Assembly: GCA_033764435.1 (NCBI GenBank)
Contig: JANRIX010000059.1
Coordinates: forward strand, 242,812-306,811
Source: JAEUMY01 sp033764435
Lineage (GTDB): Bacteria; Pseudomonadota; Gammaproteobacteria; Burkholderiales; Usitatibacteraceae
Direction: 5' to 3'
DNA: 64,000 nucleotides
The notes beneath the pieces are model-generated. The model saw only the letters and a program-made list of their open reading frames with translations. It did no database searches and was not told the DNA's origin. Below, piece by piece: positions 16,105 to 24,243 of this stretch (positions are counted from its first letter, which is position 1; every line of letters starts with the position of its first letter). The position numbers were made by a program, and so were the translations under genes.

Positions 16105-17325
16105 ATGACGCCGACTTCACTCGCCTTCCGACTCATCTTGGCCGCAGCGCTGCTGGTCGCTGCGCGGGTTCATGCGCAACCTGCCGACACGCCGCCTGCC
16201 AGCAACCCGTCCGTGCAGGAAATGGTCGATGCGCTGAAGCCCAAGCCCGCTCTGGGCCGCTCGCGCAGCCTGGCGCCCGGCCAGCCCGCGCCGCCGCCGC
16301 AACCGGGGAAGCTTGAGCTGTCGGTGCAATTTGAATTCAATTCCGCCAAGGTGTCGCTGGCCAGTGTCGACTTGCTCAAAAAGCTTGCTGCGGCCATGAA
16401 GGCGCCCGAGCTGGTTGCGGGCAAATTCATGATCGAGGGACATACCGATGCCGTTGGCACCGCCGCCTACAACAAGGATCTGTCCGAGCGGCGCGCTGCG
16501 AGTGTGAAGCAGATTCTGGTTGGCGAAGGCATTGATACGGCCCGGCTCACGACTGCAGGCAAGGGTGCTACCGAGTTGATCGACAAGGACGATCCGAAAG
16601 CTGCCGTCAACCGCCGGGTGCGTGTGGTGGGCATCATGGAGGGCGACGCGGCCGTGGCGACCACCAAGGCCGCGACAGAGCCAGCGGCCAAGGCTCCCCC
16701 GCACGTGGCCGGCAAGGTCACGCGCCTGGTCGGCGAGGCGCGTATCGGCCGCAATCGTGACGGCAAGGCGGTCGAGGTGGTGCTGAAGGATGATGATGTC
16801 GTGAACGCGGGTGACACCATCAGCACCGGACCGACTGCATCGGTCGTGGTGGGCATGAACGATGGCGCGCGCGTGCTGGTCCGTCCGGGCACCACCGTGA
16901 CCATTGCCGAATCGATTGCATCCGGCCCGCTGGGCAAGCTGGTGCAGAAGCTGGAGCTCCTCGTGGGCGCCGTGCGCTTCATCACCGGCGATATTGGCAA
17001 ACGAAATCCTGATGGAGTGCGCCTGAAGACCCCGACGCTCACCATCGGCATCCGTGGCACGGACATCGAACTGGTTCACGCGCCGCGCACGCGTAGCGGG
17101 GCGCCCGGCGGCAGTTTCGTCAAGGTCAACTCGGGTGCGGTGGCGCTCACGGGTCTGGACGGTTCCAATGTCGATCTCGCGGCCGGGGAACAGGGTTCGG
17201 CAGCGCTCGCTCCACCTAAACTGCGCGGCGGCGGCACGGCGCCCGCAACCCGCAAGGGCGATGTACCGGCGGATATCTTCGCGCCGCAGGATGGCGATGC
17301 GGCGCTGCTCGACATGAAGCGCTGA
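16105..17325 (+). CDS. OmpA-like / FecR-like hybrid exported protein
   Basis: This 406-residue exported protein has a signal peptide to about residue 25. Residues about 70-175 are an OmpA C-terminal peptidoglycan-binding domain (EFNSAKVSLASVDLLKKLA, EGHTDAVGTAAYNKDLSERR, NRRVRV). After an Ala/Lys-rich linker, residues about 195-370 are a FecR-type domain (RLVGEARIGRNRDGKAVEV, VNAGDTISTGPTASVVVGM, TPTLTIGIRGTDIELV). The domain order anchors a FecR-like module to the cell wall, an unusual pairing. No strong ribosome-binding site precedes the ATG at 16105. The gene follows the cupredoxin by 149 bases. Confidence 0.82.
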   Translation: MTPTSLAFRLILAAALLVAARVHAQPADTPPASNPSVQEMVDALKPKPALGRSRSLAPGQPAPPPQPGKLELSVQFEFNSAKVSLASVDLLKKLAAAMKAPELVAGKFMIEGHTDAVGTAAYNKDLSERRAASVKQILVGEGIDTARLTTAGKGATELIDKDDPKAAVNRRVRVVGIMEGDAAVATTKAATEPAAKAPPHVAGKVTRLVGEARIGRNRDGKAVEVVLKDDDVVNAGDTISTGPTASVVVGMNDGARVLVRPGTTVTIAESIASGPLGKLVQKLELLVGAVRFITGDIGKRNPDGVRLKTPTLTIGIRGTDIELVHAPRTRSGAPGGSFVKVNSGAVALTGLDGSNVDLAAGEQGSAALAPPKLRGGGTAPATRKGDVPADIFAPQDGDAALLDMKR

Positions 17326-17346
17326 GCGGAGCGTGTGATCCGCCTT

Positions 17347-17358
17347 GCGAATATTCGC
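17347..17358. repeat. GCGAATATTCGC palindrome copy 6
   Basis: A perfect 12-mer (14-mer with T and A flanks), intergenic, 22 bases after the OmpA-FecR stop and upstream of a separate terminator hairpin. Confidence 0.95.
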
Positions 17359-17394
17359 AGGCAGAGCCCGCCAGACAGTGCAGCGCAGAAATGA

Positions 17395-17422
17395 AAAGGG
17401 CCGCCCGGGAGGGCGGCCCTTT
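17395..17422. terminator. bidirectional intrinsic terminator between convergent genes
   Basis: A 12-bp perfect stem (AAAGGGCCGCCC with its complement) and a 4-base loop, bounded by A and T runs on either side. It serves the rightward OmpA-FecR gene and the leftward catalase-fold gene. Confidence 0.85.
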
Positions 17423-17444
17423 GTCATTGCAGCCTGCGTGCGGC

Positions 17445-18440
17445 TTACTTCTGCAGGCGACGGCCCAGCGACACGGCGTAGGCGCCCGGACGCGCCATCA
17501 GCACCGGGTCATCCGACGGCGCGATGCCCTTCGGCAGCACCAGCGGGTTGAACGTGATCTTGTCGCAGCTGGCACCGGACTCATCCAGCTTTTCCACCAC
17601 GAGGCGCCCGGCGTTGACCACCTTGCGGCCGGCGGGCAGCGGCACGGTGGCGTCATTGATGACGTCGCCGGCTTCCGCGATCTGCACGTTGAAGTTGAAC
17701 GCCACGTTGCCCTTGGCGAGGCGGGCCTTCAGCTCGTCGACCAGGAAGTCATTGGGCAGGGCCTTCAGTTGATCTTCGGTCAGTCCTTCCACGCCACGGG
17801 CCGGCTCAAACACCCACTTGCCGGCGCGCTTCTTGTTGTCCGGACCGGTGAAGATGAAGGCATTGGTGCCCCAGTAGTTGACCGCGCCGTAGGACGCAGG
17901 CACCGGAGCTGACGCCAGGTAAGCAATCTGCGGCTTGGCATCCGGGTGCGAATCATTGAATGCCTTCACCTTGGCCGGGTCCGGTCCGCCCGTGCCCGGA
18001 ACAGGGCGGCGGGCTTCAAAGAATTTCACGAAGTTGGCCGGCGAGTTCACGAAGAACACGGGCGCAGAGATGTTGGCCTGTTCCCAGCTTTCCTTGCCCG
18101 GGCCGTTGATCTTGATGGCGAGGCCGCGAACGGTTTTGCCCTTGTCCGGTGCCTTCGGGTTGCCGCCGCCAATGGAGAAGCGGATGACGGTCGGGATCTC
18201 GGCACCCTTGAACACGGCGGCGGTCGAGAGGCCACGGCCTTCCGGCGTGCCGACGAAGAAGCCGGTGGCGCAGACGCCCTTGGCGCCGGAACGGCGGGCG
18301 CCGGGCTGCTTGCCGAACACGCCTTCCAGCGCGTCAACGAGCTGGCCGGGGTCGGGGGTCTGGGCAGCGGCGGTACCGGACAGTCCGGCCAGGACGCCGG
18401 CGGCAATGACCGTCAGCAGGGGTTTGGACATTCGTTTCAT
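17445..18440 (-). CDS. catalase-fold (SrpA-like) exported haem protein lacking the distal His
   Basis: This is a 331-residue protein with a signal peptide ending at about residue 25 (GTAAAQTPD). The body is catalase-related: GLSTAAVF, VIRFSIGGGNPKAPD, RGLAIKI, FFVNSPANFVKFF. The proximal haem tyrosine survives in ARPGAYAVSLGRR at the C-terminus. The distal histidine that catalases carry in the motif xxHAKG is Gly here (RRSGAKGVCATGFF), so classical peroxide dismutation is doubtful. The start at 18440 follows AGGAG; longer in-frame starts have none. It is probably periplasmic. Confidence 0.85.
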   Translation of the reverse strand: MKRMSKPLLTVIAAGVLAGLSGTAAAQTPDPGQLVDALEGVFGKQPGARRSGAKGVCATGFFVGTPEGRGLSTAAVFKGAEIPTVIRFSIGGGNPKAPDKGKTVRGLAIKINGPGKESWEQANISAPVFFVNSPANFVKFFEARRPVPGTGGPDPAKVKAFNDSHPDAKPQIAYLASAPVPASYGAVNYWGTNAFIFTGPDNKKRAGKWVFEPARGVEGLTEDQLKALPNDFLVDELKARLAKGNVAFNFNVQIAEAGDVINDATVPLPAGRKVVNAGRLVVEKLDESGASCDKITFNPLVLPKGIAPSDDPVLMARPGAYAVSLGRRLQK

Positions 18441-18801
18441 TGTTGGTCTCCTGAGGAAGTGTTGTGTCGGCATGCCGAAGATGTGCCTTCGGCGCTGCGG
18501 CGCAAGCTCAGTCGCGGTGAACCAGCGAAGGCTTACAGTGGAGCAGTACGGCACCCGCTTGCGGCTGGATGCGGGTTCGCACCCGAAGTATGCCTGTCCG
18601 GGCGGCCTGGCGGATGAAAGTTTTTTGCCCGATCCGGGGGCTTGATTCCGGCAATTTTGTGCGTTACTTCATGGCTATTGGCCGGATTCAGGCATATATT
18701 AGGATCAAGGACTTGCGGAGCGAGGTTTTTACGCTTTCGCAGGGTCCCGGATTGTCACGTGTCAGGTTGAATTCGGCAGGTTCCGACCCAACCATATTTG
18801 T
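18441..18801. other. divergent intergenic region, no gene seen
   Basis: These 361 bases lie between the catalase-fold gene (leftward) and a hypothetical gene (rightward). The part from about 18640 to 18720 is clearly richer in A and T than the surroundings and holds TATATT at 18695-18700, a possible -10 element, but I find no matching -35 at normal spacing. Confidence 0.35.
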
Positions 18802-19356
18802 ATGTTTTCGTCCAAAAAGACAGCTCAGCCCATGACCAATGTTCCGGCCGGAAGTCCCCAGTTGCGCAAGATCGCACATGCGGTGCTCGTAACGTCGGCG
18901 TTGATCGCGGCGGCCTACGCCTTCTGGCCAACCAGCCAGACCGATGCGGTCAGTCAGGCGGCTGAGCAGCGCGCCCAGATGGACATCGTGGTCAAGGTGC
19001 CGGCGTATGCCAAGATGGAAGGCATCACCACGCCGGACTCGGTCGAGGTCAACGCAGGTCACATTGCGCAGGGCTATGTCGACATCGTCGAGCCCTCGAC
19101 ACTGACCGTGTCCTTCAACACCCGCCAGGGCTTTGCGCTGGTGGTGGCCTATGACACGGAATGGGTGAGCAAACTCGATCTGATCGTCGACGGACGCAGC
19201 AGCCTCATCGAGGAACCGAATGCGCGCATTCCCGTCATGCGGGACATCGGCATCAGGCGGGAGGTGGATCTGCGCTACCGACTGTTCCTGTCACGCGCTG
19301 CGCGCCCGGGCCAGTATGCCTGGCCCGTTTCGATCAGCGTCTCCCCACCACTCTGA
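18802..19356 (+). CDS. hypothetical membrane-anchored protein
   Basis: This is a 184-residue protein I do not recognise. One hydrophobic segment (about residues 25-42, HAVLVTSALIAAAYAFW) probably anchors it, with the remainder outside the cytoplasm. The remainder has alternating polar and hydrophobic residues suggesting beta structure (TLTVSFNTRQGFALVVAY). No ribosome-binding site is obvious; the ATG at 18802 or the internal one at 18832 could be used. It has no operon partner: it is followed by a 12-bp tandem repeat and a hairpin, then a convergent gene. Confidence 0.6.
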   Translation: MFSSKKTAQPMTNVPAGSPQLRKIAHAVLVTSALIAAAYAFWPTSQTDAVSQAAEQRAQMDIVVKVPAYAKMEGITTPDSVEVNAGHIAQGYVDIVEPSTLTVSFNTRQGFALVVAYDTEWVSKLDLIVDGRSSLIEEPNARIPVMRDIGIRREVDLRYRLFLSRAARPGQYAWPVSISVSPPL

Positions 19357-19428
19357 GCACCTGACTCGGCGCCTGATTCGTCCCCTTACTCGTGCCCTTA
19401 CTCGGCCCGTGTCTCGGCCCCTGCCCGG
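19357..19428. repeat. 12-bp tandem repeat, six degenerate units
   Basis: Starting right after the stop at 19356, six consecutive 12-base units follow the pattern GCCCCTKACTCG: GCACCTGACTCG, GCGCCTGATTCG, TCCCCTTACTCG, TGCCCTTACTCG, GCCCGTGTCTCG and a weaker last unit. It is non-coding as far as I can see. Confidence 0.8.
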
Positions 19429-19440
19429 TGACGGCAGGGG
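19418..19440. terminator. hairpin between convergent genes, possible terminator
   Basis: CCCCTGCC and GGCAGGGG form an 8-bp stem with a 7-base loop at the end of the tandem repeat. There is no T-run, so termination is only suggested. Confidence 0.4.
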
Positions 19441-19468
19441 TCACGCCATGACCCATGCGGCGTGCCTT

Positions 19469-19870
19469 TCAGAGTCGGGGCGGGCGCAAGGCATGGCCGC
19501 GACTGCGTTCGCGGATGGATTGGCAGGCGAGGCACGTGGTGCTGTGCGGGCTGGCCCGCAGGCGCTCGATGGCGATGCCGTTGCCGCATTCCACGCAGGT
19601 GCCATAAACGCCCTCGTCGATGCGCGCGAGCGCGGCCTCGACGGAGTCGAGTTCGCGTGCACGGCGCGCCAGCTCGCTCACCGCGACATCACGCAGCACA
19701 TCGGTTGCGGGCTCATCGCGACCATCATCGAATGCCGACGGCAGGGAATCGGCGCGGCCATCCAGTTGCTGGCGATCGAATTCGATGGCTTCGCGCAGTT
19801 GCCGGGCTTCGGCCTGCAACAGCTTGCGCCACGAGGCCAGGGCTTCATCGGAGAATCGTGAGGCTGTCAT
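19469..19870 (-). CDS. TraR/DksA-type zinc-finger protein
   Basis: This is a 133-residue protein. The N-terminal two-thirds is a charged helical coiled coil (LLQAEARQLREAIEFDRQQL, SVEAALARIDEGVYGTC). The C-terminus is a C4 zinc finger with Cys92, Cys95, Cys113 and Cys116 (CVECG and CLACQ). Such proteins bind RNA polymerase in its secondary channel and modulate transcription, often with ppGpp. It is shorter than DksA and lacks its full tip region as far as I can tell, so it belongs to the broader DksA/TraR set. GAGGTG precedes the ATG at 19870; longer in-frame starts would add an atypical basic tail. Confidence 0.88.
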   Translation of the reverse strand: MTASRFSDEALASWRKLLQAEARQLREAIEFDRQQLDGRADSLPSAFDDGRDEPATDVLRDVAVSELARRARELDSVEAALARIDEGVYGTCVECGNGIAIERLRASPHSTTCLACQSIRERSRGHALRPPRL

Positions 19871-20056
19871 GTCACGACACCTCTTCTGGCAAATCGAGGT
19901 CGGACTTGGTGATGAAATAAAAACTGGGCGGCATGTTAGCTCCGGAAGATGAATGCACATCTTCATCGTGCGCCTGGAACGGTCATGCCGTTTTGACATG
20001 TGTCAAATGCGGTGCAGGCGATTGCCGTGACACCGCGCAGCGGGGAATCGCTGCCG

Positions 20057-20902
20057 TCAGGGCTTGGGCGCCGCCTCGTACAGCGGCCGCACCACTGCCT
20101 GCAGTTGGGTCAGCTCATTGATGCGTGTGGCATGCGAGGGATGGGTGGAGAGGAACTCTGGCGTACCCCCGCCGCCGGCTGCGGCCATCTTGCGCCATAC
20201 GTTCACGGCGCCCATCGGGTCGTAGCCGGCGCGCGCGGCGAGTTCGATGCCGATGCGGTCAGCCTCGGTTTCGTTTTCGCGGGAGTTGGGCAGGGTGATG
20301 AGCACGTTGCCGACCTGCTGCGCAAATTTGATCTGCTGTGCCGAATCGGGCTTGCCGCCCAGTGCCAACTCCAGCAGAAACTGCTGGCCCATGGCGCGTG
20401 ACACCTTTTCCCGTCCGTGTTCACGCAGCGCGTGCGCGACTTCATGGCCCATGATGGCCGCAATCTCGGGATCGGTGAGTTTGAGTCTGCGGATGATGCC
20501 GGTATAGAACGTGATCTTGCCGCCGGGCATGCACGAGGCATTGAGCTGGGGCGAGTCGATGAGCGTCAACTGCCAGTTCCAGCGCTTGGTGTCATCGCGG
20601 AACACGCCGGCCTGCGCAATGATGCGGTTGGCAATCTTGCGCAGGCGATCGTACTCGGGGCCGCTGCTGATCAGCTTGCCCTGCGCGCGCGCCTGATTGG
20701 CCTGGTTGTTGTAGGACGTCGCGGACATGCGCTCGACCTCTGCGGCGGACACAAGCATGAACTGCTCGCGTTGCACGCCGACCGCGCCCGGGCGGGTGGT
20801 CGAGGCACAGCCGGTGAGTATCGCTGCGAACGCGATCGCGAGGACGTGCGGTGCTGCAACGCTTCGAAGTGTCGCGACGAGGTGCCGGGAACGAAATCGC
20901 AT
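20057..20902 (-). CDS. M48 family metalloprotease lipoprotein (LoiP/YcaL-like)
   Basis: This 281-residue protein has a lipobox LTGC (Cys32), so it is an outer- or inner-membrane lipoprotein facing the periplasm. The zinc site is HEVAH (His153, Glu154, His157), with the third ligand Glu211 in SRENETEAD. Other family motifs are NASCMPGGKITFYTGII and LSTHPSHATRI. Relatives degrade misfolded outer-membrane proteins. The next gene upstream on the same strand ends 7 bases before its start, so the two are probably co-transcribed. Confidence 0.92.
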   Translation of the reverse strand: MRFRSRHLVATLRSVAAPHVLAIAFAAILTGCASTTRPGAVGVQREQFMLVSAAEVERMSATSYNNQANQARAQGKLISSGPEYDRLRKIANRIIAQAGVFRDDTKRWNWQLTLIDSPQLNASCMPGGKITFYTGIIRRLKLTDPEIAAIMGHEVAHALREHGREKVSRAMGQQFLLELALGGKPDSAQQIKFAQQVGNVLITLPNSRENETEADRIGIELAARAGYDPMGAVNVWRKMAAAGGGGTPEFLSTHPSHATRINELTQLQAVVRPLYEAAPKP

Positions 20903-20909
20903 GCCTGCC

Positions 20910-21794
20910 TCAGTCCGGGAAATCGAAGTCCTTGTCGCCGCTGGTGATGCCCAGTTTCTCGAACCAGTCCGGGCCCAGCTCGCTGATCGGCTCGCCAGTA
21001 CATTTCAGTTGCGCGATCGCCTTGCCATTTCGTTCAACCGTGAGGCCGGCCTTGGTGCGGGTCTCGCCTTTCGGACCCCACTTGCCGATGCCGGTGTAGA
21101 CCACATAGGCGTGGTCGCCCTTTGGAATGCGCAGCCAGGCACCGCCGCCACCAGCGAACGGAACGTTCTCGCCATGCGACACCTTGGCGGGAGCGGCATA
21201 GTTCTCCGGCCACATCAGTTCCAGCGGATCGCGACTGTCAGGGGTGCCAAAGCGGTATTGCAGCATGCCGGTGGTCTTGGTGGACTTCTTGTCCGCACAC
21301 ACCGACACCATCTTCTTGCCGGTGCGGCAGGCGAAGACGACTTGTTCCATGCTGGTGCAGAAGCTCGTCTGCCCGGTTGCGGCGGCTTGTGCCGGCTGCT
21401 TCGTGGCCACGGCCTTCCCGTCCGGCTTCATGCCGACAATCAGCGGCACGATGTCCGACTTCTTGCAGTCCGGATCGCCCTGGCAGGACGCGGCCTGTAC
21501 CTTGGAGAGTTTGTAGGTCAGCGCGAAGCGCTTGCCGACATACTTCTTCGGGTTTTCGCAGAACTCGAAGTCCGCCGACTCGAAAAAATCAACACCCTTG
21601 TCATCCTTGAAACCGATGTAGCAGGCGATATCGCCCGTGTTCATGTCGACCACGGTGCCGAAGGCGTTCTTGGTTTCCTTGCCGACCTTGACCGTGGCGG
21701 AGTGTGCCTGCGCGACTGCCATGGACGGAACCAGCATGAATGGCGATAGCGCGAGCAACCATGCGCCGGCAAGCGAGCGTGCGTGAGTGTTCAT
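20910..21794 (-). CDS. hypothetical exported protein
   Basis: This is a 294-residue protein with a signal peptide ending about residue 28 (MAVAQAHS). The ATG at 21794 follows GGGGA; an alternative far upstream start would begin in the palindrome and has no ribosome-binding site. Six or more cysteines (CYIGFKDD, FCENPKK, CQGDPDCKK, FCTSMEQVVFACRTGKK, VCADKK) suggest disulfides in the periplasm. The C-terminal half has regular beta-like strands ending GDKDFDFPD. I do not recognise the family. It lies 7 bases upstream of the M48 protease and may be its operon partner. Confidence 0.75.
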   Translation of the reverse strand: MNTHARSLAGAWLLALSPFMLVPSMAVAQAHSATVKVGKETKNAFGTVVDMNTGDIACYIGFKDDKGVDFFESADFEFCENPKKYVGKRFALTYKLSKVQAASCQGDPDCKKSDIVPLIVGMKPDGKAVATKQPAQAAATGQTSFCTSMEQVVFACRTGKKMVSVCADKKSTKTTGMLQYRFGTPDSRDPLELMWPENYAAPAKVSHGENVPFAGGGGAWLRIPKGDHAYVVYTGIGKWGPKGETRTKAGLTVERNGKAIAQLKCTGEPISELGPDWFEKLGITSGDKDFDFPD

Positions 21795-21867
21795 TTCCCC
21801 AACCTTCCAGATTTTGTTTGACTTGCTGATGGTTTCACCGGCCTGATCTCGGTCGTGCTCGGCGAAG

Positions 21868-21879
21868 GCGAATATTCGC
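21868..21879. repeat. GCGAATATTCGC palindrome copy 7
   Basis: A perfect 12-mer, intergenic, between the stop of the gene ending at 21902 and the start of the gene at 21794 (both leftward). Confidence 0.95.
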
Positions 21880-21901
21880 ACAGGCTTCAAAGCAGGGGTA
21901 G

Positions 21902-22621
21902 TCAGGACTTCGCCGCCGCACAGAGCTTGAGATTGACGCGTGTGGCCTTGAGGATGCGAACGTAGATGTCGGCTTCCAGCGGGGCGTAGTCCTCGCGGAT
22001 TTTCGCGTCTTTCTGCGCTGCGTCCTCCGCCAGCGGCTTCAGCGCTTCACGACAGCCGGGCAGATCCTTCAGTTTGTGCAGGGTGACAGCAAGGTCGTTG
22101 CGCAGCCAGGCTTCGGTGAAGGTGCCGAGGAAAGTCTTGCAGTCCTTCAGCGTAGTGCCGAGCAGATTGCGCGCCGCGTCGTAGTTCTTGCCGTCGTAGG
22201 CCTTGCGCGCCGCGGCGCGGGTTTTCTCGACCGCATCGATGCGACAGGCCGCCGGCGCCTTCATGTACACGCCATCAAAGCTCGCGCGCACGCCGCAGTA
22301 GAACTGGCAGGCCATGCCTTCGTTGCGGTCGACCTTGATGCCGCTCCTTCCCTGCGTGAAGGTGACGACACAGGGCTCCTTCGGCTCATCCCCTTCCAGC
22401 GTCGCCTTGCCCTGTTTGATCTCGCCTTCCAGCGAGCAGCTATGGCCGTTGTCACCCACGCTTTCGATGTTGAAGAGGAGCTTGCCGGCCTTGTCGCGCT
22501 TCACGACGAGCGTGCCCCATGACTTCTCCGTGATGTACTCGCCCGGCTCGATCGCGGCGGCAATCAAGGGAACGCAGAGCAGGGTGACGACGCCAAGGCG
22601 ACGCGCGAAGTGATTCAGCAT
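21902..22621 (-). CDS. hypothetical exported protein
   Basis: This is a 239-residue protein with a signal peptide (about 1-23, LLCVPLIAAAIEPG). The N-terminal half looks like a small beta domain (GTLVVKRDKAGKLLFNIES, CSLEGEIKQGKATLEG). The C-terminal half, from CRIDAVEKTRAAARKAYDG, is helical and may contain TPR-like helices. Five or more cysteines imply disulfides. Its start overlaps the end of the neighbouring gene by 7 bases, so the two are co-expressed. Function unknown. Confidence 0.72.
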   Translation of the reverse strand: MLNHFARRLGVVTLLCVPLIAAAIEPGEYITEKSWGTLVVKRDKAGKLLFNIESVGDNGHSCSLEGEIKQGKATLEGDEPKEPCVVTFTQGRSGIKVDRNEGMACQFYCGVRASFDGVYMKAPAACRIDAVEKTRAAARKAYDGKNYDAARNLLGTTLKDCKTFLGTFTEAWLRNDLAVTLHKLKDLPGCREALKPLAEDAAQKDAKIREDYAPLEADIYVRILKATRVNLKLCAAAKS

Positions 22622-23172
22622 TTCAAGGCTCCTTCAGTGGGCAGGCGGATGAGTTCGGTGATCTGGCCGTCGACTTCACGCAGCTTGAGCGCCGATGCGC
22701 GCTCGTCGAAAATGGGATTGATGTCCGGCGGCCAGACCGGCCCGCTGTCATACGCCCAAACCATCTTGTTGTTGGCGACCGTCCACGCGCCGGTGACAGG
22801 GCGTGCGTTGGGCTGCGTGCCCGGCCCGGGCTCGGCGACGAAGGTGCCGTCGGCGTTGAGGGTGATGAAGTACTCCACGTCGCGTCGCTTGGAACTCCAC
22901 ATGCCGGCGTAGGCGCAGCGCGGATGCGGTGCGCCACTGCCAGCGGCCGGGCGCTTCTCATTCTTGGCCACGCAGCGCGCATAGCCCTCCACGGCGGCCA
23001 GCCGGGTCAGGTACTGCTCGTTGTGTGCCTTGCGTTCGAGACAGTCGACAGTGGCTTCAATCGTCTTTCTGGCCACGCCCTTGTAGAGCAGGAAAATGAT
23101 GACGATGCTGAAGCCCGCCCAGATGAGCGAGCGGCGCATCAGCCGCGAGTGGTTGTCGTCGAGGTCGAACAT
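22615..23172 (-). CDS. hypothetical membrane-anchored protein
   Basis: This is a 185-residue protein with one transmembrane segment near the N-terminus (about 14-31, SLIWAGFSIVIIFLLYKG), then a periplasmic part with several cysteines (CLERKAHN, CVAKNEK, CAYAGMWSS). GTFVAEPGPGTQPNARPVTGAW looks like a lipocalin-type or beta-strand display segment, as in small secreted proteins with a MxGxW pattern. It overlaps the downstream gene by 7 bases. Not recognised further. Confidence 0.7.
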   Translation of the reverse strand: MFDLDDNHSRLMRRSLIWAGFSIVIIFLLYKGVARKTIEATVDCLERKAHNEQYLTRLAAVEGYARCVAKNEKRPAAGSGAPHPRCAYAGMWSSKRRDVEYFITLNADGTFVAEPGPGTQPNARPVTGAWTVANNKMVWAYDSGPVWPPDINPIFDERASALKLREVDGQITELIRLPTEGALKC

Positions 23173-23285
23173 GGGGTGCGTGACGTGCGTGCTGTCGTGA
23201 AGTGTTTTTCGCCATTATGCGCGCGCCGGACTTTGTGCGACACTCGGATCGAACTCGTCCACCCTGCGCCAGAAGAAGACGCTGC

Positions 23286-24113
23286 ATGACCGACACAAAT
23301 GAAATGATCGACGAGCGCGTGCGCCTGCATGTTGCCGACGGCATCGCGCATGTGACGCTTGCGCGACCGGATAAGCACAACGCCATGGACTTCCGCATGA
23401 TGCGCGCGGTGGTTGCGGTGCAGAAGCGCATCCATGCCGATGCGAATATTCGGGTCGTGCTGTTGAAAGGGGAGGGCCCGTCCTTCTGCGCCGGGCTCGA
23501 TGTGAGATCCGTGCTGGGTGACAAGCGTGCCGCGCTGTGGGGATTCCTTCGCCTTTTCTCACCCTGGCGCAACGTGTTCCAGCAGTGGAGCCTGGGCTGG
23601 CGTGATCTGCCGGTGCCGGTCATCGCGCTCATCCACGGCAACTGCCTTGGCGCCGGTATGCAGCTGGCCCTCGGCGCGGATTTTCGCATCGCGACACCCG
23701 ATGCACGGCTCGCGATCATGGAGGCGAAGTGGGGGCTGATCCCGGACATGGGGGGCACGGTGCTCCTGCGCGAGCTGGTGCCCATCGACATTGCCAAGCG
23801 GCTCACCCTGACGGCCGAGGTGCTGTCCGGCGAAGCGGCGCATGAACTCAATCTCGTCACCACAGTGGCCGCCGATCCGTTGGCGGCCGCGCAACCGTTG
23901 ATTGCGAATATTCGCGAGCGCTCACCCGATGCGGTGGCGGCGGGCAAGTTCCTGCTGCAGCGGGCTTGGCGTGCGAGCGAGTGGGCCGCGCTGGCCGAGG
24001 AGCGCAAGCGTCAACGGCAGATGCTGATGTCGCCCAATCAGCGCATCGCGGCGAAGCGCAACGCGGCGGAGGGTGAGTTGCCAGGCTGGCGGCTACCTCG
24101 TGTGCGCCGCTGA
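23286..24113 (+). CDS. crotonase / enoyl-CoA hydratase family protein
   Basis: This is a 275-residue crotonase-fold protein. The oxyanion-hole segments are CAGLDVRSV and GNCLGAGMQLALGADFRIA; MEAKWGLIPDMGG covers the usual active-site position. The insertion ALWGFLRLFSPWRNVFQQWSLG is longer than in short-chain hydratases. The exact reaction (hydratase, isomerase or other) is open. Codons 207-210 (ANIR) are written by a perfect GCGAATATTCGC, and codons 53-56 by a one-mismatch copy (GCGAATATTCGG at 23442). The ATG at 23286 fits family length. Probably monocistronic. Confidence 0.87.
   Translation: MTDTNEMIDERVRLHVADGIAHVTLARPDKHNAMDFRMMRAVVAVQKRIHADANIRVVLLKGEGPSFCAGLDVRSVLGDKRAALWGFLRLFSPWRNVFQQWSLGWRDLPVPVIALIHGNCLGAGMQLALGADFRIATPDARLAIMEAKWGLIPDMGGTVLLRELVPIDIAKRLTLTAEVLSGEAAHELNLVTTVAADPLAAAQPLIANIRERSPDAVAAGKFLLQRAWRASEWAALAEERKRQRQMLMSPNQRIAAKRNAAEGELPGWRLPRVRR
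23904..23915. repeat. GCGAATATTCGC palindrome copy 8
   Basis: A perfect 12-mer inside the crotonase gene, in the phase that reads Ala-Asn-Ile-Arg. Confidence 0.95.
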
Positions 24114-24243
24114 CAGCAGTTTGGCTGGGCGTTCGGATCGCCGCTTGCAGCTTCACGTTTGCGAAGCCATCGACAAGGCCGGCGAAGCGCGCGAAGATGC
24201 GCAAACAGCGTCGGGTTGAGCCCGTCGCGCGGAGGTCGAAACC

